Source: Pseudomonas tohonis (GTDB taxonomy: Bacteria; Pseudomonadota; Gammaproteobacteria; Pseudomonadales; Pseudomonadaceae). Taken from it: DNA of 64,000 nt. The first letter of the stretch is position 1. Each line of letters starts with the position of its first letter. The notes beneath the pieces are model-generated. The model saw only the letters and a program-made list of their open reading frames with translations, had not been told where the DNA came from and made no database searches. The DNA is taken from positions 310,001 to 374,000 of the forward strand of contig NZ_AP023189.1 in assembly GCF_012767755.2 (NCBI RefSeq). Direction: 5' to 3'. Made by a program: the position numbers and the translations under genes. Below are positions 7,655 through 15,951 of the stretch, piece after piece.

Positions 7655-10600
7655 TCACTCGCCTCCTTTCGGTTGCGACTGGAGATCACGCGGGATGACG
7701 CTGCGGTTGAAGTCCGGGAGCTGGAAGCGCCCGTTCTGGAACAGCCCGTTGGCGTAGTTGAGGAGATCGGTCTTGTCCGGCAGTTGCTCTTGCGCCGTGC
7801 CATAAGCGCGGGGCTTGCAGACCAGCTGCACGCTGTAGCTGCGCACCACGGCCGGGGTCACCGAGTGGTTGGCCACCACCGAGGACGGGGATTCGGTGGG
7901 CGTGCAGCGCTCGCTCGCGTTGCCTTGGGCGGGGATGCCGACCGGGGGCGAAGGAGCGGCGGCCGGAGGCAGCGGGGGGGCCACCGGGCCGTGGATGGCA
8001 AGGTTGCCGTCGACGACCGTGACCTGGTAGTTGGCGCTGACCAGGCGGGTGCCGTCCTGCTCGAAGATGCGGTAGTTACCGGCGGCCTCGCCCGGGGCGC
8101 GGGCCAGGCTGAAATCGCGTTGGTCCTGGTCGAACTTCCAGCCCTCGGCCTGGTAGGTCAGCGCTGGGTCCTGTTCGCCGGCAGCCTTGCTCTTGTCGTC
8201 GATGTGCACGACCAGGGGCGCCGGGGTAATTACCAGGCGCGCCTCGCCGAGGCGGACTTCATAGCGCCGCGAGAGGAAGCTGCCGGTAGACAGTTGACCT
8301 TCGATGCCGTAGCTGCCGACATCGCTGCTGGCGCTGGCCGCCGTGGAGAGTTCCACGCTGTGTGCGAAACGGTCCTGCTGCAATTGACGGTCGACGAACT
8401 CGTCGAGCGCCCTGGCGGCCAGCGCGTTGTCGCGGCTGGTCAACTCCGAGTGGGTCAGCGTCGGGTTGGCGTCTCCGTAGACACGGCTCTGGTCGTGCAC
8501 CTGGATGTTCAGGTTGGCCTTGTTGGCGCTGAGGTCGGCGGTGGCGCTGCGGTCCTGGTTGGCGAGGAAGTGCACCTGGGCATTTTCGAGCAGCGGCGTG
8601 CGCACGCTGTTGTCCCAGACTTTGTCGTCCTGCAGCCAGGCCAGGGTCGCCCTGACTTCGGTGGTACTCCCGCCCAGGGCGATGACCAGTTGTTCGGAGC
8701 CATGGCCGGCCGGGTCGTGCTGAATCTCTTCGTGGATCTGCGCGCCGGGGATTTCGTAGCCCGAAACGCCCCAGCCATAGGTGGTGCCATTGCGCACCGC
8801 GATCATGGCGATCCCCTGGTGGGCATCGAAGCTGAAGTTGGCCGGCGCCTCGCTGCTTTCCACGAAGCCACTGCCGGTGTCCTTGTAGAAGCGCGCCAGG
8901 GTCTCGGGGTTGTCCTTGTCGGGAACCACTTTCCACTGCACGCCGTTGGCGTCGGTGAAGGCCAGGCCGTTGACCAGGAAGTCCGAGCTGTCCGGGTAGT
9001 CGCCGATGGGATGGCTGGCACCGGCCGAATCCGTGTAGCTCACCAGGGGGCGGCCGTCCTTGTCGACATAGCCGGTGGCCTCGAATACGAGGTAGTCGAA
9101 GGCCTGGCCGTCGATGGAGAGCAGCACGTCCTTGTCGGCGATGCCGTTGACGTCGGCGTGCAGGCTGCGGGTTCCCAGGTGCTCGACCTGCTGCACGCTG
9201 ACCCCGGCCATGTGTTGCGGCACGCTGCCGTAGGGCGAAGCCACGCTGCCCAGGTTGGCGCTGCCGCTGGCGTTGGTCTGGTGGAATACGAAGCGGCCGT
9301 TGGTGGCGGCGCCCGCGAGTGTGCCAGCGAAGTTCAGGGCGCTGTCCATCACCACGCTGGCGCCGCGCACGGCGACCTTGTCCGCCAGGACGGCGGTGCC
9401 GGCCTCCTGGCGAATGCTCGCGGTGTTGGAGGTGTCGATCCACAGGGTGCCCTTGCCGAGGTCGATGATAGCGCGCCCCAGCATGGCCAGGTCTCCGCTC
9501 TGGCCTGCGGTTGTGTTGCGCAGGGTCACGTCCCCGGTGGCGTCGATGAACAGGTTGCCGTCCTTGAGCAGGATCGGCGCGCTGATGGTGACCGAGCCGC
9601 TGGCGTTGCTCTTGTCCTGCCCCTCGTATGAGGTCAGCGTGCCTACCGCGCCCTTGGCGATCAGCACCAGGGTGTGCGGGTTGCCCGAGGCGTCGGTGGC
9701 CTGACTGACGATGATGGGGGCGTTGATATTGATCGCCTGGCTGGCGTCGATACGCACGTTGCCCCGGGTCAGGCCATCGGCGATCACGCTGGCGGCCGCG
9801 TCGTCGACATCCACTGTCTCCGGGTCCAGCAGCCAGGTGCCGGGCGTCTTGCCGGAGACATCGACCCGGGCCTGGGCGTCGATGCTCAGCGTACGGCCGG
9901 AGGTTTCCACCACACCGCCGCGCTCGCCGCCCTTGGCACTGGCGTCGCCGGCGAAGTTGGTGCTGCCATCGGACCACACCACCACCTTGCCGCCCGCCAC
10001 GGCGCCATCCGCTTTCAGCTGGGCACCCTGGGCGACATTGGTGGTACGGGAGGCGGGTTCGCTGCCCTGGCCCTGGAGGCTGCCACCCACCAGTACCGCC
10101 CCCCCCTGGCCCTGGGTGCCGGAGGCGTCCAGTTTCGCAGTGCCGGCAAGCTCCACGTTATCGCCCAGGACCTTGATGCTGCCGCCGTCGCGCCCCTGTG
10201 CGGAGAGACTGCCCTGCACCCGGGTGTGTTCGGCATTGCCGAGCACGATGGTGCCGCCGTCGTCACTCACCGAGTCAGCCGAGAGGGTGCCGCCGCTGCT
10301 GATGACCGATTCCAGGTGCTCGGCCGCACGCGCTGCGCTCATGACCACCACTCCCGAACCGACCTCAATCTGCCCGCTGTTGTAAACCCCACCGCGCAGC
10401 GCGGGGTCGACGGAGTTCGCGGCTGCCGCCTGGCCGCCAACCGCCAGGCTCACCAGGCCGTCGCCGTGGAAGTCCAGCGTCGCCTGCGGGCCGGTGGCCA
10501 GGTTGACCTGGCCCTTGCGCGCCTGAATGACGCCGGCGTTTTCCACCTGCGCCCCCAGCAGCGTCACCAGCCCGTGGTCAGCCGCGGTGATGGCGCCGTC

Positions 10601-11113
10601 GTTGCGCACCAGGCCCTTGAGCTGGATGTCCAGCTTGCCTGTCTTGGCGAATTGCTCCAGTTGCGCTTCGGTGACCATGCCGGCACCGGCTACCAGCGCG
10701 CGGGTGGCGACCTTGGCGTTGGGGCCGAACCAGATGCCGTTGGGATTCAGTAGAACCAGCTTGCCGTTGGAGGTGAGCACGCCGTAGATGGCGGAAGGGT
10801 TGGCACCGGTGACACGGTTGAGGGTCACCGAGCTGCCGTCAGGTTGCTGGAAGTGCACCCGGTTGTCCGGGCCGATGCTGAAGTCCTTCCAGTTGATCAC
10901 GGTGGTGGGCGTACCGGTGTCGATGCGCATGCTCGAACCATCGGTCGAGATGCTCGCAGCGCCGGAAACCACATCCTGTATTTGCGGCAGGGTGTCCGCG
11001 TTGGCCAGATAGGTGATGCCCAGGCCTAGCAGCACGGCGCAGCACAGGCGGCTGAGTGGTGCGAAGGGGCCATCCGCGAGCAGCGGAAGGTGTTTGGGAA
11101 GCAGGCGTTTCAT
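7655..11113 (-). CDS. Two-partner secretion exoprotein (TpsA, filamentous-haemagglutinin-type adhesin with MBG-like domains)
   Basis: A 1152-residue secreted beta-helix protein, compact for an adhesin of this class. An extended signal peptide ends near YLANA (about residue 39). The TPS domain follows with the hallmark NRVTGANPSAIYG and LLNPNGIWFGPNA, which contain the NPNG motif recognised by TpsB. Glycine/alanine/valine-rich beta-helical sequence fills residues about 150-650. Near residues 880-1060 are two MBG-like modules (VYGDANPTL and a related DDKSKAAGEQDPALTY). The C-terminus has a proline-rich spacer and two cysteines 28 residues apart (ERCTPT...QLVCKP), reminiscent of the disulfide hooks that hold HMW1 and CdrA on the surface. 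A surface-retained adhesin in biofilm or contact is likely. The cargo function is inferred, as no toxin or protease domain is visible. Confidence 0.92.
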   Translation of the reverse strand: MKRLLPKHLPLLADGPFAPLSRLCCAVLLGLGITYLANADTLPQIQDVVSGAASISTDGSSMRIDTGTPTTVINWKDFSIGPDNRVHFQQPDGSSVTLNRVTGANPSAIYGVLTSNGKLVLLNPNGIWFGPNAKVATRALVAGAGMVTEAQLEQFAKTGKLDIQLKGLVRNDGAITAADHGLVTLLGAQVENAGVIQARKGQVNLATGPQATLDFHGDGLVSLAVGGQAAAANSVDPALRGGVYNSGQIEVGSGVVVMSAARAAEHLESVISSGGTLSADSVSDDGGTIVLGNAEHTRVQGSLSAQGRDGGSIKVLGDNVELAGTAKLDASGTQGQGGAVLVGGSLQGQGSEPASRTTNVAQGAQLKADGAVAGGKVVVWSDGSTNFAGDASAKGGERGGVVETSGRTLSIDAQARVDVSGKTPGTWLLDPETVDVDDAAASVIADGLTRGNVRIDASQAININAPIIVSQATDASGNPHTLVLIAKGAVGTLTSYEGQDKSNASGSVTISAPILLKDGNLFIDATGDVTLRNTTAGQSGDLAMLGRAIIDLGKGTLWIDTSNTASIRQEAGTAVLADKVAVRGASVVMDSALNFAGTLAGAATNGRFVFHQTNASGSANLGSVASPYGSVPQHMAGVSVQQVEHLGTRSLHADVNGIADKDVLLSIDGQAFDYLVFEATGYVDKDGRPLVSYTDSAGASHPIGDYPDSSDFLVNGLAFTDANGVQWKVVPDKDNPETLARFYKDTGSGFVESSEAPANFSFDAHQGIAMIAVRNGTTYGWGVSGYEIPGAQIHEEIQHDPAGHGSEQLVIALGGSTTEVRATLAWLQDDKVWDNSVRTPLLENAQVHFLANQDRSATADLSANKANLNIQVHDQSRVYGDANPTLTHSELTSRDNALAARALDEFVDRQLQQDRFAHSVELSTAASASSDVGSYGIEGQLSTGSFLSRRYEVRLGEARLVITPAPLVVHIDDKSKAAGEQDPALTYQAEGWKFDQDQRDFSLARAPGEAAGNYRIFEQDGTRLVSANYQVTVVDGNLAIHGPVAPPLPPAAAPSPPVGIPAQGNASERCTPTESPSSVVANHSVTPAVVRSYSVQLVCKPRAYGTAQEQLPDKTDLLNYANGLFQNGRFQLPDFNRSVIPRDLQSQPKGGE

Positions 11114-11215
11114 GTCGTCACTCCTTGCCGGCCCAGTGCGCCCATGCGCGGGCCGTTACCTGAGCCAATGCTCGGGCGGAGGGACGGGAGAGACGATCAG
11201 GGAATCCTGAAGACG

Positions 11216-11235
11216 CTGTAGTGCACGCACTACAG
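11216..11235. promoter_or_regulatory. Perfect inverted repeat upstream of tpsA
   Basis: CTGTAGTG-CACG-CACTACAG is an 8-bp perfect inverted repeat with a 4-base centre. It lies just after the regulator stop codon and about 100 bases before the tpsA start. It could be an operator for the NarL-type regulator encoded next door, which would be expected to bind dyad sites. It could also be a short transcription-pausing hairpin after the regulator gene; no T-run follows. Confidence 0.45.
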
Positions 11236-11242
11236 GGAAGGG

Positions 11243-12943
11243 TCAGGCGATGGGCAGGGCCAGGGGCAGGTCGAGCTCCAGGTGCAGCGACGGGATGCCA
11301 GCGTCCGATACGCTGCGCTCCAGGGTACCGCCCATCAACAGGGCCAGTCGCCTGGCCAGCACGCCGTGGATGTCCAGCGGGTCATCGTCGGCGCGGGTCG
11401 AGCTCAGGTCCAGAGTCCACCGCAGCCTGCCGTGTCCGGCCCGCGCCAGCGACTCACGCAGCTCGGCGTCGGGCCCGAGGGGCGCGGCATGCCTGAGCAG
11501 GGCCTCCAGCAGTTGCCGGTAGCGCGCCGGATCGACCCAGGCCAGCGCCGGGTGCGCGCTGGGTCGGTGCTGCAGAGTGGCCGGCCGGCCCCGGCTGGCC
11601 TGCGCTTCACTGAACTCGCCCAGTGCTTGTTGGGTCAGCAGGTGCAGATCCGTTCTCTGCGGTCGCAGTGGCAGGTGGCCGTACCGGCAGCGCACGCTGT
11701 CGAGCATGGCCCGTACCTGCTGTTGCAGATCCTCAATGTCGAGGCGTGCCTGTGCCAGTGTCTGGTCGCTGGGCGCTTGCTGATCGAAGCTCTGCAGCAG
11801 GCGGTCCAGCTCGGCCAGGCGCTGCGCCAGGCATTCCCCGGAGCGCTCCAGGTAATGGGCCGCCGTGCGTCGCTCCACGTCGCGTCGCTGCTGGGCATCG
11901 ACCAAGGTAGAAATATCCTGCTCGTGCTCGGTGCGATCGACGAAGGAACAGAGCATGCCAACCAGCGTGCCCTGCTGGTTGTGACAGGGAGCTCCCCAGA
12001 CGTGCAGCACCTTGTTCCGCCCCAGATACTGAACCTCGATTTCCTGGCTGAATGAGCGCTGCTCGCTGAACGCCCGCAGGTAACCCTGGTGCAAGCGCAG
12101 GGCATCCTCCGGTGCTAGCGCCTGCACATCCGTCAGCAGGGTTCCCTTGGCCTGCTCGGGCGTCATCCCGTTGAAGCCGAGGTGCTCGTGGTTGCAGGCC
12201 AGCAGCCGCCCCGTGGCATCACGCATCGCCATGGGAACTGGCAAGGCGCCGAACAACTGGTGGAACTGCGTGGCGATATCGGCTTTCTCGCCGGTTGCGT
12301 GGCTGGATGGCAGCGCCGGCGCCAGGCCGATACGCCAGGCGATCTCCAGTAGCTCGGCCAGCGAGCCGGCGTTGAGCTTCTGCTGCAGCCGGGCCTTGTA
12401 GGTACTGACGGTACGATCACTCAGGGAGAGCTCGTCGGCGATGCGCTTGTTGCCGAAGCCCGCCGCCAGGTAGCGCAGCACACTCAGCTCACGTGGGGAC
12501 AGGCTCTGCAACTGCGCATCCTCCGACAGCAGGACTACCGTGGGCGCCAGGGTGCCCAGTGTCTGGCTCGGGAAGTAGCCGTGGCCTCGCAGCAGTGTGG
12601 AGATGGCGTCGCGCAGGCTCGCCAGGGGTTCTTCCTTGCCGACGAAGCCGGTGGCCCCGGCCTGCAGGCAGACCCCGGCGAAGTGCTCACTGCTCTGTGC
12701 GGTCAGAACTAGGATGGCGATGCGGCTTTCCCGCTGGCGCAGGCGGCGGACCACCTCCAGCCCGGAGAGCCTGGGCAGGGCAAGGTCGAGAATGAGCAGG
12801 TCGGGGAGCAGGCGCAGGCAGTCCTGCAGGGCATCGGTACCGTCGTCCCGCTCGGCGACGACCTCGTGCCCCATCTCGCCGAGCAACTGCCGGAGGGCAT
12901 GGCGAACGATGGGTTGTTCATCGGCGATCACGACTCGGCGCAT
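11243..12943 (-). CDS. Response regulator fused to LuxR-type HTH, PAS and degenerate histidine-kinase domains
   Basis: A 566-residue hybrid. Residues 1-120 are a receiver domain with acidic D8/E9, phospho-acceptor D53 (LLILDLALPR), the threonine in LVLTAQ and the lysine in GFVGKEE. A LuxR/NarL helix-turn-helix follows (about 147-205; SPRELSVLRYLAAGFGNKRI). Residues about 230-345 form a PAS-like domain (LPVPMAMRDATGRLLACN). A long helical segment and a GHKL-like tail come last. The tail keeps the final LALLMGGTLERSVSDAG strand-helix but lacks the phospho-accepting H-box and the N-box asparagine (LLEALLRHA) and has no DxGxG. This is the reverse order of a normal hybrid kinase and looks like a regulator with a pseudokinase sensor tail. 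It lies directly upstream of and codirectional with tpsA-tpsB, so it probably controls them. Confidence 0.85.
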   Translation of the reverse strand: MRRVVIADEQPIVRHALRQLLGEMGHEVVAERDDGTDALQDCLRLLPDLLILDLALPRLSGLEVVRRLRQRESRIAILVLTAQSSEHFAGVCLQAGATGFVGKEEPLASLRDAISTLLRGHGYFPSQTLGTLAPTVVLLSEDAQLQSLSPRELSVLRYLAAGFGNKRIADELSLSDRTVSTYKARLQQKLNAGSLAELLEIAWRIGLAPALPSSHATGEKADIATQFHQLFGALPVPMAMRDATGRLLACNHEHLGFNGMTPEQAKGTLLTDVQALAPEDALRLHQGYLRAFSEQRSFSQEIEVQYLGRNKVLHVWGAPCHNQQGTLVGMLCSFVDRTEHEQDISTLVDAQQRRDVERRTAAHYLERSGECLAQRLAELDRLLQSFDQQAPSDQTLAQARLDIEDLQQQVRAMLDSVRCRYGHLPLRPQRTDLHLLTQQALGEFSEAQASRGRPATLQHRPSAHPALAWVDPARYRQLLEALLRHAAPLGPDAELRESLARAGHGRLRWTLDLSSTRADDDPLDIHGVLARRLALLMGGTLERSVSDAGIPSLHLELDLPLALPIA

Positions 12944-12997
12944 GGTTCAGTGCTTCCATTCAATTCCCCGTTTCAAGAGAGGTGATGGAGCAACACA

Positions 12998-13462
12998 TCA
13001 CCGTGGAAGGGGTGAGCCTCCTTCCGGCTCGTCCAGCAACTGCCGGATCTCCAAGGCTAGGGCTACCGCTTTCTCCGCCTCGTTCTGCGCGATGTGTGCT
13101 TTGCCTGGATCCAGAACACCGAGTTCAAGCGCCTTACCATGGATGAGGTCACGCTGAACAATCCGCAGTTGCCTGGCCCTGTTCAATATCGCGTCTTCCG
13201 TGATGCCCAACGCCCGCAGTTTCGCTTCAAAGACGACGGAGTCATTGTAGTTACGGCCAAGGCGTCGCCGACCATGGTGATAAAGAGTGGCCTCCAGATA
13301 GCTCCAACTGGACGTTATAGCGACAACGGCCTGCCTGATGGATGTTCGCTTAAAAGTGGCCGAGTCAGCGGATGCATCAGTTCTGAGGAGTGCTGATCGG
13401 GCTGAACGGTGTTTCTCAAGCGCATCCGTGGCCGCGTCGATAAGAGCATCCCTGTTATCCAT
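12998..13462 (-). CDS. HEPN-like hypothetical protein
   Basis: A 154-residue, mostly helical protein. The start at 13462 (MDNRDALIDAA) is chosen for the GAGAGG upstream; an in-frame start at 13531 would add 23 residues. The segment SWSYLEATLYHHGRRRLG and the later LRIVQRDLIHGKAL resemble the helices and the R-x-H region of HEPN-fold proteins, but spacing of the Rx4-6H motif is not canonical (QRDLIHG), so RNase activity cannot be claimed. It follows the TPS regulator on the same strand. Identity is uncertain; a HEPN-type defence or toxin component is one possibility. Confidence 0.5.
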   Translation of the reverse strand: MDNRDALIDAATDALEKHRSARSALLRTDASADSATFKRTSIRQAVVAITSSWSYLEATLYHHGRRRLGRNYNDSVVFEAKLRALGITEDAILNRARQLRIVQRDLIHGKALELGVLDPGKAHIAQNEAEKAVALALEIRQLLDEPEGGSPLPR

Positions 13463-13848
13463 TGAGCTGCCTCTCTGCCAAAGTGGTAGAAATTTATGAT
13501 GCTCAAACATCAGCACTGGGTCTGGCCGCATCTAATTGTGCGCCCGTAAGCCAGCGGAATTCTCAGCATAGCTCCGGAATCTTCTCTCACATGAGGTGCT
13601 CCATCCGGCGCCATGGCGTTGTGGATTCAGTCATTTCTTCGCAGTGATCAAGAGCCTTATCGCTTGAAGCCGGCGCTTGCCGTTGGTATTGGTAGCCGGC
13701 ATTCTCTGGCGAGCAACTGCTTATCTTCCACTGGGCAGCGGTGCGGATGACCAGAGAGTGTTCAGCGACTCAACGTCATAGTGCGGTGGTCCTTAAGGTG
13801 ACAGGGATGCCCCTTTATCTACTCACCAAATGGTTCTAGGGGGCTAGG
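13463..13848. other. Intergenic region between divergent genes
   Basis: About 386 bases between the HEPN-like gene (minus) and the XRE regulator (plus). It should hold promoters for both. Short open frames here lack ribosome sites. An AT-richer stretch near 13800-13840 precedes the regulator start. No repeat worth reporting was seen. Confidence 0.4.
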
Positions 13849-14169
13849 GTGCTGATTCGAAGCGGTTTTGGAGAACGCCTAAAGAGCGAGCGAATCCGAC
13901 TGGGACTATCACAACGAGAGATGGGTCTTTTCGGCGAGGTAACTCAGAATACTCAACGTGCTTACGAGAGTGGGAAACGTACCCCTGACATCCAGTATTT
14001 GGAAAATCTTGAGCGCAACAACATAGATATCATGTACGCGCTATCAGGAAGGCGGGAGCAAGAGAACTGCCTGAGAGAGGATGAGAATGAATTGGTATGG
14101 CTGTATAGAACCCTACCTGAAGCACTTAAGTCGAAAGTGGCTCGAATAATCTCGGCCCTGAACGACTAG
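13849..14169 (+). CDS. XRE-family helix-turn-helix regulator
   Basis: A 106-residue transcription factor. Residues 7-65 form a Cro/C1-type helix-turn-helix (FGERLKSERIRLGLSQREMG, then the recognition helix TQNTQRAYESGKRTPD and YLENLERNNIDIMYALSG). The remaining 40 residues are helical and acidic, probably for dimerisation (LYRTLPEALKSKVARI). The start is a GTG after GGGGGCTAGG; no better ATG is available. It precedes the membrane protein at 14213 by 43 bases and is probably co-transcribed with it. Its regulated targets are unknown. Confidence 0.85.
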   Translation: MLIRSGFGERLKSERIRLGLSQREMGLFGEVTQNTQRAYESGKRTPDIQYLENLERNNIDIMYALSGRREQENCLREDENELVWLYRTLPEALKSKVARIISALND

Positions 14170-14212
14170 TGCCTGCAAGAAAGCATGACTCTGAAATACT
14201 GAGGCAATAGCA

Positions 14213-14914
14213 ATGCTCCCCTCGATCTACGCACGCTCCAATCCAAAGCGCGAGAAACTGCGAAAGGTCCGTGCCCGAGTAGGGATGGGAATGGTTGCCG
14301 CTCTATCGGTTTTGGCTGGGATGACGGATGCCATTGGCCTGATGGCGCTCGGTGACTTTGTGTCTTTCATGAGTGGCAACACCACCAGGTTGGCGGTTGC
14401 GATCAGCAGTGGGGATGTCATAGCCGGAGGCAGGTTGGTGATTGCTGTTCTGAGCTTTGTAGGCGGGAACGCACTGGGAGTAGTGCTGGCACATTTTGCG
14501 GGGAGACGCTCAACCTTTCTGTTGGCACTGGTTTCAATCTTGCTGGCCATATCTGCGTTGCTTCCAGAAGGCGCACGGATCATCGCTTTGATAGGAGCCA
14601 CCACCGCCATGGGCATGCTGAATGCAGTCGTGGAACAGGTTAACGGTATGCCGATAGGGCTGACTTACGTAACAGGAGCCCTCTCCCGGTTCGGAAGAGG
14701 ACTGGGCCGATGGCTTCTGGGTCGGCGCCATAATGGCTGGCGAGTACAACTGGTGCCTTGGTCGGGGATGTTGGTAGGCGCCATTATTGGGGCCTGTCTA
14801 GGCTCTAAACTCGGCTTGCCCGCCATGCTCTTCAGTGCCTTATCAGCTTGCCTGCTGACTGTCGCATCGCTTTTTGTACCGGCGTCATGGCAACGAGGCT
14901 ACAAGCTTGGTTAA
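14213..14914 (+). CDS. YoaK/DUF1275 family membrane protein
   Basis: A 233-residue integral membrane protein with about six hydrophobic helices. It shows the family hallmark GMTDAIGLMALGDFVSFMSGNTTRLAVAI-type N-terminal pair (residues 34-62; the sequence resembles the D-x-F-S-x-M-T/S-G-N-T pattern of DUF1275), and later MGMLNAVVEQ and LTYVTGALSRFG. The function of the family is not established; it is sometimes annotated as a transporter. G+C is lower than the core genome. It lies in a likely two-gene unit with the XRE regulator. Confidence 0.88.
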   Translation: MLPSIYARSNPKREKLRKVRARVGMGMVAALSVLAGMTDAIGLMALGDFVSFMSGNTTRLAVAISSGDVIAGGRLVIAVLSFVGGNALGVVLAHFAGRRSTFLLALVSILLAISALLPEGARIIALIGATTAMGMLNAVVEQVNGMPIGLTYVTGALSRFGRGLGRWLLGRRHNGWRVQLVPWSGMLVGAIIGACLGSKLGLPAMLFSALSACLLTVASLFVPASWQRGYKLG

Positions 14915-14949
14915 AGAGGCATGCTATGCAGATTCAGTGCGCAGCGCTG

Positions 14950-15252
14950 TCACTCTTTCCAGCCATAGTCTTGCGGGTATCGGATCGCGAATATACAGGC
15001 ACGAGCAGAGACATCCCCGTTTTTGTACTCGACTATTTCGTAAGGCTGTTCGTGGCCAGGCACCATTGCACACACATTCTTAGCCATCCGGTACCGAGTG
15101 CCATGGAGTGCCTTTTCCACATCTACTGCGCTTAGATTTTTCCTCCGGGACCTGTTGATGGCTTGAGCGATCTCCTCAACGTGATGGTACTGCTGAGGGT
15201 CTAACTGCCCCTTGTTTAGCAAAAAGCGGAATACTTGCGTATCTGTGTCCAT
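14950..15252 (-). CDS. Hypothetical protein
   Basis: A 100-residue soluble protein (MDTDTQVFRFLLNKGQ...). The ATG at 15252 is supported by an AGGAG nine bases upstream; a GTG two codons earlier is too close to that site. An N-terminal helical half resembles a small winged-helix pattern (HHVEEIAQAINRSRRKNLSA), followed by a beta-like C-terminal half with two cysteines. No family is recognised. It converges with the YoaK gene. Confidence 0.5.
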   Translation of the reverse strand: MDTDTQVFRFLLNKGQLDPQQYHHVEEIAQAINRSRRKNLSAVDVEKALHGTRYRMAKNVCAMVPGHEQPYEIVEYKNGDVSARACIFAIRYPQDYGWKE

Positions 15253-15366
15253 AGTCACTCACTCCTGTTGTCGCCGCATCGACAGAGAAGGTTTCCTGAG
15301 CAAAATCACCGCGCATCAGTATAGGCAGATGCCTAACATCTGCCAGTCCACTATGACATTAGATAG

Positions 15367-15597
15367 CTACGGGGTTGGATGAGCGCGAATGGAGAACTCT
15401 CCCGTTCCTGGTCGGTGAGTACAATACTCGACGACATGATCAACACCTTTCATCTTGGCCATATGTAAAGCAGTCTCGCGTGAGCCCACAACCGCAATGA
15501 GGGACCAAGGTTCCCGTTGGATTACCGCCCATCCCAGTACACAGTTCTCATCTTGGGGGTCGGCCACCAGTGTTTTACTGCAAATAACCATCTGCAT
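15367..15597 (-). CDS. Small hypothetical protein
   Basis: A 76-residue protein with an AAGGAA ribosome site directly before its ATG. Strand-rich beginning (MQMVICSKTLVADP) and a central WSLIAVVGSRETALHMAKMKG that could be a strand-helix unit; two cysteines. It lies 22 bases after the next small minus-strand gene and may share its transcript. Function unknown. Confidence 0.5.
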   Translation of the reverse strand: MQMVICSKTLVADPQDENCVLGWAVIQREPWSLIAVVGSRETALHMAKMKGVDHVVEYCTHRPGTGEFSIRAHPTP

Positions 15598-15618
15598 GGT
15601 TCCTTATATTTGGGGCGC

Positions 15619-15864
15619 TTATTTCTGTATGGGCTGACGGTTGCTAGAATTTATTTCAATAAGAAGCCTTCCCGAGCGCCCCCTCAAGCGTATGCGTGTA
15701 ATGTAAGGCGCTACTATTCTCATCGTTTCAGGGTCGCACACCATGTAGGCACTACCTTTTCTGATAAGCTTCCTCTGAAGAATAAGCGCAATAAGAAGCG
15801 TTTTGGCGATAGGGCGACAATTGAAGATTGCTGAGTGTTTTTTGACTTTTCTAAATTTAGCCAT
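15619..15864 (-). CDS. Small basic hypothetical protein
   Basis: An 81-residue, strongly basic protein (MAKFRKVKKHSAIFN, later RIRLRGRSGRLLIEINSS). GGAGGG lies eight bases before the ATG, a good start. The charge suggests nucleic-acid contact, but no motif is recognised. It is the first of two or three small minus-strand genes between the diguanylate cyclase and the YoaK gene. Confidence 0.5.
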   Translation of the reverse strand: MAKFRKVKKHSAIFNCRPIAKTLLIALILQRKLIRKGSAYMVCDPETMRIVAPYITRIRLRGRSGRLLIEINSSNRQPIQK

Positions 15865-15951
15865 GTTCTATTCCCTCCAGCGCATCAGATGTTCTGGTAC
15901 TTAAGCACGGCAAATTATCTAAAATCACAGTCGCCCAGTGGAGCTGTTACG

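Noticed and set aside
7673..9631. A 652-codon plus-strand open frame across tpsA
   Set aside because: The opposite strand encodes a clear TPS exoprotein; the frame is a G+C-driven shadow without recognisable motifs.
13094..13396. Plus-strand frame over the HEPN-like gene
   Set aside because: The minus-strand frame has the better ribosome site and protein-like helices; the plus frame does not resemble a protein.
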